Part shown: positions 13,801 through 28,800 of the stretch, one piece after another
Layout: every line of letters begins with the position of its first letter
Position numbering within the stretch: the first letter of the stretch is position 1
Source of the DNA: Apostichopus parvimensis
Taxonomy: Eukaryota > Echinodermata > Holothuroidea > Aspidochirotida > Stichopodidae
Reading direction: 5' to 3'
Assembly (NCBI GenBank): GCA_000934455.1
Contig: KN882668.1
Span: forward strand, 146,897-210,896
Length of the DNA: 64,000 bases
Translations under genes and position numbers: made by a program
Notes under the pieces: generated by a model
What the model was told of the DNA's origin: nothing
Databases searched by the model: none
What the model saw: only the letters and a program-made list of their open reading frames with translations

Positions 13801-16800
13801 GAGAGGAAGAAGTCTGACTTGGTGGTATGATGACCTCACAAATATAACCCAGCTGCTTGCGGGCAGATCTTTCTGGTGTACAAACAGAAATACAGACAAA
13901 CAGACATACCGACAAACATTAACTTGTCCCTCTTTTCAGTTTAATGAAAGCTCATGTGAACAGTTGTTCAAAAGCATTGGGAGTCAAAGATACTTTGTTT
14001 ATAATATTTGGTTGGTGTGTGGGTGGATATAGGTGTTACTGTTTTCTTTTATTGTTTTTTCTATTTACTTATGGGAGCGCTCTACTAGACAAGCCCTCTG
14101 GGTTTTTTGGAGTGCTTCCTTTCACAATTTTCCCTGTTGTTGATATGTTTTGTCACTTAGTTAACTTCTCTGTATTTATAATGTGAAGAAACAAATAAAT
14201 GAAATGAAATAAGACTTGACACTGACCTTTGACCCCAGGAATGAGGGAGGTAACGACCAATAAATATCCCATGTGCCGAGCAGTGACGCAACGTGAGACA
14301 GGTTGGTCCTAACATCGAAGTTAGACCCTACGATCCCATCTTGAGTCGTCATTGTCTCGTTCAAATCGCTGAGGTAGATTTGCGAGACAGAATAGGTGTC
14401 CAGTTTTAGCTGCAGAGAAAACCGTTTTGCGTAATGTTAAAATAGACGGATTTGGATCACAGTGTTGATCTGGGATGTCAAAGTGGTAGACGTTCTTCAA
14501 AAGCTTTGCTGCCCCCTTATTATAAATACGGGTTGATTTATTCTTGAAATATGCTACATTCGGAATGTTTGTTCAACTTTGTCAGTGTTCTGTGCATTGA
14601 ATTTCTTGAAAATTGCAACTTCTTTGATGTAAACATTTGTTATTTTCCTCAGTGAAGAAATGATTTGTACATTTGAAGAAAAACAGACACAACTCATCTG
14701 CTATGATGCTATCGCTAATATTTAAGTCATATAAAATTCCTGTCGATCGAGATAAGATTGCTTCCTACAAATCCTGACCAAAACAAGGTTAATGGGCCAG
14801 TAAAAGTTTTAAATTAAATTCAACCCTCAACATTTAAACGCCCTGGGCACTTTTTAAATATATCAGTATTAATCACATGTAAACTCATATTTCAAAATGT
14901 TAATACCTTTTTACTTCTACCGCAATATTTGAAACAAAAGTTGACTGGACAAGCTAAAGTATTTTTTATTGCTATAGAATATTTCAGAAAAACTGGAATT
15001 TAATAAAAAAAATCAAATGACAGAGCTTCTTCCAGTGAGAAAATGTTGACCTAGGACAAAACTTTTGTTGTAACGAAAAAATATTGCCTGTTATAGTTTG
15101 TAAAATGTCTCTTACAACCTGTGGGTAGTTCAAAGGGTGAGTTGATTTGATCCTTTCTAACTTTGCTCCTTGCCCAAACTTCTAACCTAATAACAGACAT
15201 GAATAACTCTCTGCGTAGTTTGTTAATGATGACAATGATTAAAAGATGCAATGAGCAGAGAGGTGGACATGTCTCATACCTTTGTATATACATAATTAGC
15301 TTGGTCACAGTCACTGGTTACTCCGAAACAAAAACAGCTCGTACATCCCAGGAGCAATTGACTCTCGAGTCCAAAGAATCCTGGTTTACATTTATTGCAT
15401 CTCGAACCACGGACATTTTTCTGTGAAAGATATTGACAAAGAAATTTGGTGTAAACTTTTCGATTATTGCAGTAATGACTTTCAATCTGATACAGGGAGA
15501 AGAGCCCTACCCTTCAATTTTATATCTTTGTTCCAGAGGCAGTGTTGTAGCAAAACAAGAGGGCAAAGTGCCGGAAAATAACAACAGAGGTAATACAAAG
15601 AAAAGGAGACGCAGGTAGAGTCATGGCAACGACGGTACAAAAATGTAGGTTCTTGCAGGAGGGTGTGAATACGACTAGGAAAAGAAAGAACCTTAAAAAT
15701 GAAAATAAGTTTAAATAAAGAAAAGATAAAAAAACAATTAAACAATGAAGACAAAAAACACATGAGATACCCCTGAAAACCTATATATGGTAATAATTTG
15801 TAAAGGTGAAACAAAGGATATATCACCTGCAGGAAAATTGATATGACTATTGAAGCAAACAAAAGGAAAATTCCTGCACAGTGAAAGAGTATGCCAGTGA
15901 CAATGAGGAATTTATTAAACAAAACAATGGTGGTAGTAAAACAATAGCCAGGAAGCTGCTATCACAGTGAGAGAGTATGCAAATGACAATGAAGAATTAA
16001 TGATAAACAATGGTGGCAGTAAAACAATAGCCAGGAATCTGCTATCACAGTGAGAGAGTACACCAATGACAATGAGGAATTTATAAAACAAAACAATGGT
16101 GGTAATAAAACAATAGCCATGAAACTGCTATCACAGTGAGAGAGTATGCAAATAACAATGAAGAATTAATGATAAACAATGGTGGCAGTAAAACAATAGC
16201 NNNNNNNNNNNNNNNNNNNNNNNNNNNNNNNNNNNNNNNNNNNNNNNNNNTAAAACAATAGCCATGAAACTGCTATCACAGTGAGAGAGTATGCAAATAA
16301 CAATGAAGAATTAATGATAAACAATGGTGGCAGTAAAACAATAGCCATGAAACTGTTATCACAGTGAGAGAGTATGCCAATGACAATGAAGAATTTATAA
16401 AACAAAAAACAATGGTGGTAGTAAAACAATAACCAGGTAGCACGTACCTTACAGAAACACTGTCCTTCAGTTGAACACTTGCATCTCTTACCCCTACAGG
16501 TGGACGGATCTGTTCCGAGGGCGCTGCATTTGCAAGTTTGGCAATCTGGGAATCCTACATAGCCACTGGGGCACTGATCACACAACTGTCCAACATACGG
16601 CTTACGACATCTGGAAAAATGGAAAACAAGCAATTTCCTCTCTTAGTGCCAAACGTTTCTCAGACAATGAAATTAATCTCATTTTTTTATACATAGTATC
16701 TCTACCTGGTAAGAAATTATCACCGTATTGAAGTCTCAATTAAACAGGACACCTGTGGATGGCTTCTTTATGATAATCATCATACCATTCTCCAGCCAGG

Positions 16801-19800
16801 ACTCAAACCCTCGATCCACAAAACATGACCCCCATCCCCCCCCCCCCCAACCAATTTTAGATTTCATAGTTGCAATCGCTAGTGTCTTGACCAGTTCGGC
16901 TTTATGCCAAACTGAAGTAAAAAATCCTAAATATTTAACTATCTACTAGACCATAAATAATTATAACACTACAGTTAATTAACAGGAGACTAGTTACTCC
17001 AGAAACAATTAAAAATTACCTGCATTGTCCAGTCTCTTTGTTGCACTGTGACTTAACGGATCCGACTGCACTGCAATTACAAGGCTGCATGATGAGAAAT
17101 AGATTCAGGTGTGAAAAAATGAGAAAGCTCAAAGAAAGTAAATATTTTGTAAATAACTTCCAAGCAGAGTGAGATGGAACTATGCTCTTGACACATTGTG
17201 ATAATAATCTTCAAATATTGCGGTATCCTAGCAACAACTCCGGTAAACCCTATTTGATTTGCAGAGAATTGGAGTAAAGTTACTATTAACTGCTCCATAA
17301 CATATTGGGCATTTGATGAAGTTTTTTGACTTGTGGTGATTGGATGATTTGGTTTACAAAGTGGAATAAGATATAAGAAGAAATAAACAATATTTGAGAA
17401 GAAAATAGTAATATATTTGCTTAAATGGCACTCTCATATAAAGTACTAACTGAGAGAATTAAAATGACTCTTGACATGACAATAGAACAGCAAAAAAATA
17501 GAATATGTTTTATTTATCACTGATTGTTTAAGCATATCCCCATTTTCACCTCATTTCAAAACAGTTTGATCTGTTATTAAAATACACAAGTTAACTTTTG
17601 ACAACACTTAAAAGTTCTGCTTCAAAAATGGCCAATTTTTTTAAAATTTCTTAAAATCAGGCAATTTACCACCATTTTACGCCAATGAAAATTTGTTTTC
17701 ACTACAGTTGTTCCAAAACATGCAAAGGCTCAATAGCTTGTATTATGTTCAAATTCAATGGAGTGCTACATGACGATGCATTATTTTTTTTTGTTTTGTT
17801 CTGTTTCTAGATTCTTCTGTTACCTTCATCAAAGTCCAGCACTTGAGTTAAATATGACAGATGGTGCCAAAGAAAGGAAACCTAACTGTGCAACGTATAG
17901 TAGCTTTATCTATGTCTTTGCATCTCACTTGTGATAAGGATTTTCATGAAATTCATTCAAAAGTGAGACACCCCAACGCTACAAGAATGTTATCAAATTC
18001 CAACGATACTAAATTGCTTTTGGGAAAACAATTCCGTAGGTTTCCCAAAAACTTAAAAAAAAAAGGTAAAATGCTCCATTAACCTTAACAAACCTTAAAA
18101 AAGACAAACCTTACAACACTTTACCCTCCCCCTACCCGCCCCTCCTGTATAAAGAGTTTCCACTTACCATACACCCCTGCAAGAGGTGAGATGTCCATGT
18201 GTTTGAGGGGCAATCCTTACAAGCAGGTCCAATGGTGTTTGGGGGGCAGACACATTGTCCTGTACTAGGTTCACAAAGACCTCTGTCACACTCACACGCT
18301 TCAAAAGAAACACACACAGATTAAACAAATCAAACTTGGGTATAAAAATATTAGGCTCAGGTACTAATCAAGCTCATTTCAAATCATTTTGTCTGAAATT
18401 TGATAAAGAGAACTTAGGAACCCTGCATTAAAACACATATCCTGTGAATCATGTTAAATGTATCGAGTGTTACCAACAACAAGCAGCTGTTAAATTTACC
18501 CCTCAAAACCAATTCGATAATATTATCAATTAAAACTCTACAATGATCACAAAGACTTGATCAAGGACAAACATGAAGTGACCCATGTCTAATCCTGTAT
18601 TAATGAAGTTTGACCCCCCCTTCCCTCAAAGAGGTCCCCCACCCTCCCTCCCTCTCCCCTCTTGAGTCATGTGACTGAAATATTAATCATTATATCAATG
18701 CACCTTAGAGCAGAGATGGGTAAGAAATAGATCTTGCAGGCCAAAACAAAACTTATCTACACCAGTTGGAAATTACACTTAGGAATGTTTATACTCATGA
18801 TGAAATCAAAGAAATAAAAATAACCTTGTGAATATCATATACACATGTGAGAAATAAAACAAAATTTGCATTTTCCAGTTCCATGCTTCGCCTCGCACCC
18901 AGCAAGGTGCACTAAACCTATGAAATCAAAAGAAGATAAAAATTGCTAGTTACCTTGACAACCAGCTACGGAGAAATTCCAGTATCCGACTTCGCACTGA
19001 TCACATTTCAACCCTGAGATACCTTCCTTACAGTGACACTGTCCTGTGACGACGTCACAGATTTCATCTGCTGAACCGGTAGGGTTACAGTCACATGACT
19101 GACAACCATCAAAGGAGTCAATATTCCAGAACCCACTCTGAAAATCAGGGTAGAACAAAATAATATGAAAACTGATTCCAAAAATTAACAAGGTTTTTAG
19201 GAATTTCACTTTCCAAAATGTTTTTTGATTATCCACTCACTTGCCAAACAATGTTTTTGAGTGTACATAAAAGAAAGCGGTTGTTTATATAGTTGCTCAG
19301 AGAAGCTGGGGTGAGGAAAAGATAACTCTTGGCAGGATGGTAGCCCCCAAAATGAGAATTGGAAAACTTCCAATGTGTTGTTGGCAAATTTAGGATTTTC
19401 ATGAACCTTACGCTGTAATTGAACCTTGGGGCAACTTTTCACAACCACAATCCCCTGCCCCTGCCTACTTCCCTTCCCCTTTACTCTCCCATCTTGGCCC
19501 AAGGTGCTGCAAAAATGCAATTTGGTGTCAAGCGCAGATATCTACCGACCCTACCCTTGTTTTGAACCAGACTGAACCGTAGAGATTAAAAGCAGAACTC
19601 TATCTCACATCACATCTGTCACAAGTCAGGCCAACAACGTTCTCTCGACAAGGGCAAGCTCCTGTCCTGCGATCGCAAATACCAGAGTCTGATCCATCCA
19701 CGTCACAATTGCAGGCTGAGAGAGATGAAAGAAAAGAGAATTAGCATCAAAAAATTTAACTGGAATTAAGAAACCTAGCTATATGTTTTCTTTTTGTTCT

Positions 19801-22800
19801 TGACCAAGATTTCAAACAGTTGGACATCTGGTTGCAATTAATAGTAACATTTTTAATGACCGTAGTGCCATTCACAGCAGATCTCGTCTTCCATAGAAGT
19901 TCTTCTTCAAAGAAAAAGATCCTGCTAGGATCGAAAAGTCAGGCCAACTTACTTTTACACATTCTCCTACATAGGCTCTCTAGTGGATAAGCAGTTTGCT
20001 AACAGTTTTATTTTATTTTGGTTTAATTAATATCAAGTATTTCCTTTAGTCCAAACACTATAACATATGGTATGAAAGTATATGCACACCTAGCCTAACT
20101 CTTACCACCTTTTTTGAACACGTCTATTTGATCAACTACCGATTTATGTTTCGCTCAAGAATGTCCAATATAGACAACGTTATTTGGTAAAAACAAAACC
20201 GGCCTCTACTTAAAATAATGAAGTTTTCACCTTGGCATGAAGTGCCATTCACAGCATCACCATAGTAACCATCCTCGCAATTCTCACAGTAAAATCCAGT
20301 TGTGTGGTTGACACATTGTAAACACTGCCCTGTTACTGCATCACAATTCCCTGGGATAGCAGGATCAATATTTCCATTGCAGTTAACGAAACAAGGCTTG
20401 CAGTAATCTCCAAGGACGAGGGGATTGCCAAAGTAGCCATCTTCACATCTGAAAATGGAGTAAATATAGAAGAGCAGTTTATCAACCTTGATGAAGGCGA
20501 CATAAAAATGTCCTAAGCCAAGGAAATCATGTTGCTTGCCTGAAAATCCAACATTTGACGAGTTGCCTGGATAAGCTGAAACAGTCTATTTTTGTAAGAA
20601 AAGGTTATTTGTAAAGAAGCTTTCAGGATATTACTTGAAATGTCCAGTAAAGTCCAATGGCAAAGTCCTTCTAAATCAGTTTCATTTTTAAATCCCCTTA
20701 CCTTTCACATCTGTCACCTTGGTAACCCATCGGACATCGATCACAGATGAAACCACCACTCCCTTCATCAGCGACACATGTCGGACTGAAGCTGAACAGA
20801 GGAAAGAATATGATAATAACTAGACAAACCTTTTTAATAGAAAGGAACAGATATGAAATCCTATCGAATTTCATCCTACCTTCCATCCAATGATAAGACC
20901 ACATAGGATGTTACATAAGTTACTCATTACATGTATGAAAGTTATAAGAAATCATAAATTTTACAGAGTGTTGAGTATTGTACAGTTGTCTGTTCCATTG
21001 TAGTTACCATGTCAACTAGAAGGTTTATAGCTGCATACATATATATATATATATATGCTACTGACTATCTTAACACTTGACAGACCGTTTGTAGGGGTGC
21101 AAGAATGTTCTGACCAGTCACAATTAAAACAAACGTTGTTGTTTCCAATATAGCACTTCCCGCCAAACCAGATACATCAGAACAAAAATATAGACACAAA
21201 CAGATTTTCATCATCGTGAGAAAGTGAATCTATTTCAAATCATTCATTTACATTAATAACCTACACCTATTATAAATTAATAGCAGCTGCACCTAGGCCT
21301 AACGTAATTTACATATAAAACCTCTAAACTGAAGTTTGTTTGTAATTAAGTAGTCATGCTAATTACCATCTGATTATAAATCACTTTGAATGAAAAGGCA
21401 TTTACTCAATAACATTTGTCCTTTCTATAAAAGTGAAAGATAAATTTGATTTGGTAAGTCAATGGGGGACCTTTGCAATTCTTCAAAGTGTGAAGAATAG
21501 ATTTCTTCAAACTTACTTGTTACTTCGCTCTACAAGCGGGCAAGCACACCGCTGACAGTCGGTGGGAGAACCAGTTGTAGCGTTACCATAGTGACCAGTT
21601 GCACAAAACTCACAGTGGGGACCATGTGTATCATGTTGACAATTCTGAAAAGACAAAGTTATTTCGGTTAGACAACTTGCTGAGAATATTAAGTGGATTA
21701 TCCCAGAATGAACACACCACTGGATAATCCCAGAATAAACACCGCACTAGGTAATCCCAAAATACTGTCTGCAATGAGCCTAACCATTTTTAATACATTG
21801 ACATCTCATGTTCCTCTCTCCCTCCCCTACCATAAGTCCAAATCCTCCACGCCCACCCACCCCCCTGCATCCCCCTCTCCACAAAAAAAAAAAACATATC
21901 TATGTCTTTAAATTCCAACAATGACATCTCTCCTATGAAGGTAAACCTAACACCTAATCCATCTCGGCTTCAAAAAAAAGAGAAAAAAAGAGAAAATGTC
22001 TTTACCACACATTCACCAGTGTAATCATCACAGGTACTGGAGTGGCCATGGCAACTGCAGACTTCACAATCACCTCCATAGATGATACCCCCTGACCGTC
22101 TGAAGCCATCTTTACAGCTCTGAATACAGAGAAGAGTAAAGATATAGGATAAATGAAAGGAAGGGAACACAAAATATAGGGTAAATCACAGGAGAGTAAC
22201 ACAAAATATAGGGTAAATCACAGGAAAGTAACATTAAATATATGGTAAATCACAGGAAAGTAACATTAAATATATGGTAAATCACAGGAAAGTAACATTA
22301 AATATAGGGTAAATCACAGGAAAGTAACATTAAATATATGGTAAATCACAGGAAAGTAACATTAAATATATGGTAAATCACAGGAAAGTAACATTAAATA
22401 TATGGTAAATCACAGGAAAGTAACATTAAATATATGGTAAATCACAGGAAAGGAACATTAAATATATGGTAAATCACAGGAAACATTAAATATATGGTAA
22501 ATCACAGGAAAGTAACATTAAATATATGGTAAATCACAGGAAAGGAACATTAAATTCAACTTAACATTTTTCTTTATCGGTTCAAGGAACCTTAACAATC
22601 TTCTTCCTGCCACAATTCACCAAAATATGAGATATGATTTCAAGACTTCAAAGAAAGTTCACTGAAAATCCTCCTCTTACAATACCCACCCGACCTCCCC
22701 ACCCCTCACGTACCCCACCCCATTCTTCATTTTCCCTTTTCACCCTCCTTCTTCCCCTGCCTACCACTCAACCAATATACAAGAACTTAAACCAAAATTA

Positions 22801-25800
22801 AGTTGGTTTGAAACAGGAAAGAAATTACCGATTCGAACAGGCTTCAAAGCAGTGTGACTTCCTGTATTCTAACAACTGAGCTATCCAACAATTAGTTGGT
22901 GACAATTCTCATTTAAGCTTGTCCTGTTCATGACTCACTTTTAAATAACAAAAATTGTTTTCATTTTTAATAATGTGTAAAAGTAAGTTGGCCTGACGTT
23001 TCGATCCTAGCAGGATTTTCTTCAGAGGCTAACATGACAAGTAACAGTAACATAAAGGACAAAACCACGCACAGTAAAATGTCATTTTTCATAATAAGTC
23101 TGATCTGTTGACTCACTTCACATGATAATCCTTCATAAGTGGAAGGACAAGAGCATTCCTCTACAGTCTTTAATAACTCCGGAGATCGGCTGTCCTCCAC
23201 CACCACCTCCATCTGGACATCTTTCAGTCTGATGGTAACAAACAAAAAATCAGTCTAAGGCTTTTGGGAAATGGTGAAAGAATTTCCAAAGACCTGGCTG
23301 TTTGTCTGCACTACCTGTAAAATGTTATCTAGCAAACACTGATGTCAGAGGTACAAGTTTGTGGAGCTAAATGCATTTTCAGTGGTATTAAAATTGCCAT
23401 TCTTTGAAGGCACCACACCTGTATATGTTTATAATCCTGATCTGTGAAGTTGAATGAAACCTTGAGTCCTGCTTTAAACAGTTAAAGGAGCTTAGAACAG
23501 TTCCTGTTTGATATCGATATCATTGTGTATGTTCATAAACCTGATCTGTGAAGTTGAATGAAACCTTGACTCCTGCTTTAAACAGTTAAAGGAGCTTAGA
23601 ACAGTTCCTCTTTGATATTGACATTCTGATGTTCATCAGCCTGAACTGTGAAGTTGAATGAAACATTGACTCCTGCTTTAAACAGTTAAAGGAGCTTAGA
23701 ACATGTTCCTGTTTGATATAGATATTATTGTGAATGTTCATCAGCCTGATCTGTGAAGTTGAATGAAACCTTGACTCCTGCTTTAAACAGTTAAAGGAGC
23801 TTAGAACTTGTTCCTGTTTGATATCGACATCATTGTGTATGTTCATTAGCCTGATCTGTGAAGTTGAATAAAACCTTGACTCCTACTTTAAACAGTTAAA
23901 GGAGCTTAGAACAGTTCCTCTTTGATATTGACATTATTGTGTATGTTCATCAGCCTGATCTGTGAAGTTGAATGAAACCTTGACTCCTGCTTTAATCAGT
24001 TAAAGGAGCTTAGAAGAGTTCCTGTTTGATATTGACATTATTGTGTATGTTCATCAGCCTGATCTGTGAAGTTGAATGAAACCTTGACTCCTGCTTTAAT
24101 CAGTTAAAGGAGCTTAGAATATGTTCCTGTTTCATTCTGTCAATGTTATGTTTGCCTCTCAGCCTGATTCTTGAAGCTGAATGTCAAATATCGAAAACCA
24201 AGAGCTTGTTCCAAAATTATTGCTAATTCTTAATCAGAGAGAATCTGTTTTAAAAGATATAACACAAAATCTAACTGAGACCATGTATGGTGTATTGAAG
24301 TTTAGAAAGTATAATAAAAACTTACAAGACAGAAATCTGAGGTGGATATTGCAGGGCACCAATCAGAAACCTTCTTATACCCCTGATGACATTCATGAAC
24401 TCTGCCTGGTCTACTGGTGTCCCGTTCGGAGGACCCGGGGTACTCTCTAAGGGGTTAACGCTCCTTGGTATGTGATACCAACTATCCTCTGTCATGAAAA
24501 AAGTGATGGTGTCTTCTCGCTTGACAGGGTTACGAGAAAACCACCTGGCTAGCCGAGTGTTATGTCCCTGTAAGTTAATAACAATGAGATATTAACTGGA
24601 ATTAAAAGGGATGGAAAAAAACATTTAGAGCTATGAATAAATAGATGTCCAGTTTGTTTTAGTAGCTTTCTCACGCTTGCCAAATTTGAAAACCCTTATT
24701 TTGTCAAGAGGAATCACTATTTGTTTTCTTTCTATATTCTGTGATGAAAATTAGGGCCCTAATTTTCAAAAACCTCAGGCTGCCTAATTCAACACCGAAC
24801 ACAGTGTGCAAGGTGGAACTGTCACCTAAGTGAAGGCCAGTTGGTACTTCTGCTGAACAAGTATATATTATGCAAGCAGTACGCTATAAATTCAGACTTT
24901 CAAATGTATAGAAAAACACTCCATTATTTTAAATTAAACATTTCACCATCTCATCTTCTCCCTAACTTACCCAGCCTGCCACTTCGTCTCCGATACTGCT
25001 AAATGTGACATCTATCATGTAAACACTTCCTTGTTCTATATTTAACTTAATCAATAATAAATTTACACTGTATATAGAGAGCGTGGTGGCCAATTGGCTA
25101 AGGCGTCGGACTCGTGATCCAAGGATTGCTGTTTCGATTCATGCCTAGTTCATTACGTTGTGTCCTTGGGCAAGATGCTTTATCTCACTTGCCTCTCTCC
25201 ACCCAGGGGTTAAATGGGTACCTGTGATGTAACTTGTCATTAGGCGCAGTATATAACTGCTGCCCACTGGAGGGATTGTCTCTGGGACAGGTTATCGTTG
25301 ACCAAGGGTAATAAAACGCCTGTAAAGCGCTTTGAGACCTATCGCTGGTGTACAGTGCTATATAAAAATCAAATATTAATATTATTATATTGCTATGGAC
25401 AAAAAAAAAATTCAAAAATTTAAATCAAAAAGACATAAAATGCTGATATTCACCTCTAGTATCAGAACTACTTTTCTTGTTATGTTTGACGCCGGAATGT
25501 CATAATTTGTTCTCCATGACAGTGTGAACTGGAAGATTCCTCCGTAAGATGTCAGCTACAGAAAAAAACATGATATCAAAATATGAGAGGAATACACAAA
25601 GAAATATCACATTCGTTCTATCATCTCTAACCTGATTATCAACAGGCACCTTGTCAAAAATTTGTTATTATCAAAAAAAGGAATGAGCATCCTTTTAAAA
25701 ATAGCACAAAACTAAACGATTTTTGTCATTTTTCCAAGGAAAAGAATATGTGATCCGTGAATATCAGTTCTCGATATTTAACCTTTATTGGGGATAGAGA

Positions 25801-28800
25801 GTTTTAACCTACAGCGGGAAAAAAAATAAGGTCTTTGAAAGGTAAAAATCTGGATAATATCCCTGATTGATCATCGTTCACAGTTACGACCGAGTTAAGA
25901 GCAAAATGGACCATTTGAGATTTATCTCAAGGGGCATTAACCTTCCGTGTTAACGTCTCAAATAGCTGCTGAGGACCAACCGTGACATTTATAACTAAGA
26001 AAGGTCAATATTACATGAAAGACAGACATTTTGGAATAACACTCCAATTTAAAGTTAGGACGGTAGAGTTTGGAGTAGTCTTTACTTCCAATGATGTGTA
26101 ATTCTGCATTATTTGTATCAGATGTAATCTAAGAAGCACCACGGTTTTCATTTTACTTCCAAAGGAAGAGGGAAATATAAACAGCAATGAACTCATGTTT
26201 TTACATGCTTTGGTAACAAATAAACAAATATGGTAACATATTCAATTATGTCTTGGGTTAACCTCTCTTATTTTATTTATTCATTTTTTTTTTTTAGCAC
26301 AAATGTCACTAAAATGGAGAATATATTTTTTTTTGAGAAACTGCCAACATCACGTACACCTCTTTAAAAGTACAATCCTAGCAGAACTTTGAATCAGACA
26401 ATGTGCACAATTAAATTCAGTTTAAAACCTTGTTTCATAATTTGGAGATATTCCTGACCTATGCCACAAGCAGTCTGAGCAAAAAAATTAACCGCTGACA
26501 TTGCCATAGAAACAAACCCCATGTGAGGATTTTTTTTCCCTTCAAAATCTAAAATGTAACTTTAAACTACCCTGATTTGTAAAATTTAATATAGTGGGTC
26601 GTTCAGTAACATTATATGTTACTACATACCTTATTATCGATGTACTCCTTTGGGGCCATAAAATAATACTCTTGAGATGCTAGTTCCTGGGATATGGTTT
26701 CATGATCTGCTAGAATTGCATAAGTGGATATCCTCCTGGGATATGCGTATCCCATCATATCCAGCCTTGTTAGAAACCAATTATCCATCTTCTTGATCTG
26801 TAAAAGAAGTATCACATCCACAAAAGATTATGCCTTAAATTTTGTTGTAGGTATACTCAAGTTTTTTACTTGAAAAGATATATTACAGAGACCACATACT
26901 GGTCCAATTCCCCATCTTCATATTTTGTTCCATTGGTGAGATAAAATTGAAATGGGTCAGCCCAAATCACGGGCAAAGTTATTAGAGGGCGCTGTCATAT
27001 TGGTCCTATCTAGTTCAGTGAAAATTGACAAGCTAAAAACTCTACAGACGTTGCTATGAGATGTACTACCGTCAATAAAGAGTCACCGGCAGTATGAAGA
27101 GTCACCGGCAGTATGAAGAGTCACCGGCAGTATCGAGAGTCACCAGCAGTTTCGAGTCACCGGCAGTATCCAGAGTCACCGGCAGTATCCAGAGTCACCG
27201 GCGGTATCAAGAGTCACCGGCAGTAACAGGTGTCACTGGCAGTATCAAGAGTCACTGGCAGTAACAGGTGTCACTGGCAGTATCAAGAGTCACCGGCAGT
27301 ATCAAGAGTCCCGGGTTGTATCAAGAGTCCCGGGTTGTATCAAGAGTCAACGGCAGTATAAAGAGTCACCGGCAGTATCGAGAGTCACCGGCAAAATTGA
27401 GAGTCACCGGTCAGTAACAAAAGTCACCGGCAGTATCGAGAGTCACCGGCAAGATTGAGAGTCACCGGCAATAACAAGTCACCGGTCAGTAACAAAAGTC
27501 ACCGACAGTAACAAGAGTCACCGGCAGTATCGAGAGTCAACGGCAGTATTGAGAGTCACCAGCAGTATCAAGACCACCATGGTGTTATTGTAAGGTGATC
27601 ACTAGAAGTATACAAGTTTGTTTGTAACTAGTTAGTTGAGAGATCTTTTGAAAAACAATGTTCCAAGTTTCTAAGAGTCAAACTGTTTTTACCACATCGA
27701 CTGGTGTTTTCTGAAACATGCTCTTTGTTTCGCAAAACTGCAGAAGTGGAACCTTGTACTAGTCAACTATCCATCACATTATCTGTAAGTTCATCAGGAG
27801 TGTTTGCAAGCTCCAGAGTACTTTTACACTTTCATCTGACTGTGATCTGGAGATCTGTAAAACAGTCACGCACCATAGGACAAACAGATGCAGATCTTGC
27901 CCAGTGAAGACCTACACTACAGCGCCCTCTTTTAATGCTGGGAGCTCCCATTTATCCAATTTATTCGGATAAACACAATGCAGTCTTTGAAAAGACCTCC
28001 TGTACGGAACATTTTGAAATGTCGGTCGTACTTCAGAAAAGCAAAGGTACACTACCTGTCGTCACATCCTTATTACCATGGTAACACAGGATTTAAATTA
28101 ACCCTGTTTGTGTTTGCAATTTCCCTTGGCAGACACAATGTGGCTAAAGCAACATTACGAAAGTCCATTGTTTTTAAAATAAACATGACCAGTGTAAAGG
28201 GGCCATGGAACTGTTTAACAATAGGTATTCCCAATCCTAGTTTTCATTTTCTTTTCACTTATCAGGATGGAAGCTGTTATGATCAAAATCTGAAATTATA
28301 AGCAAAAATGACCTGAGGATACTTTTTGGGAGCTAGTAGAATTACTGAAGCATTTAAAAAGACAAATGGCACTACTATAACTGAAGGAAATCATCGCATA
28401 TTATAAGTTTTATGAATGAACTGTAACTATATAAATCTGACGTTATAAGTACCTTTCATTACAACACATGATCTTGTTTCAATTATACTATACTATAATT
28501 GTAAAATTATAAAAACCATATGGATATTTTTAATTTTGAAGTTTAAGCAGCTATATGCTAAGACGTCATGTCACCATTCACTATAAGCCAAAACAATCTC
28601 CAATTTCTCATCTCAACCCCCTCCCCCCCTCCCCAACCCCTTATACCTCCCTTCATTTTTAATATGGTACACGGCCCTACATTAATTTACTACTGCAGAT
28701 TTCACAGGTTTATTCAGAACCTACACAACTAAAATATTCCTACCTTTGCTCATTAAACTTCTTTAATCTACTAACCTTTTCAATAGGCCATGGTACACTG

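Noticed and set aside
15482-15922. A 146-residue hydrophobic minus-strand frame
   Set aside because: Intronic, low-complexity T-rich sequence at the edge of a tandem array; no domain recognised.
22135-22557. CRISPR-like array
   Set aside because: Direct tandem units with no unique spacers, in an intron of an animal gene.
24181-24450. An 89-residue plus-strand frame
   Set aside because: Its second half lies antisense to laminin exon 13 and the first half is repeat edge; no homology.
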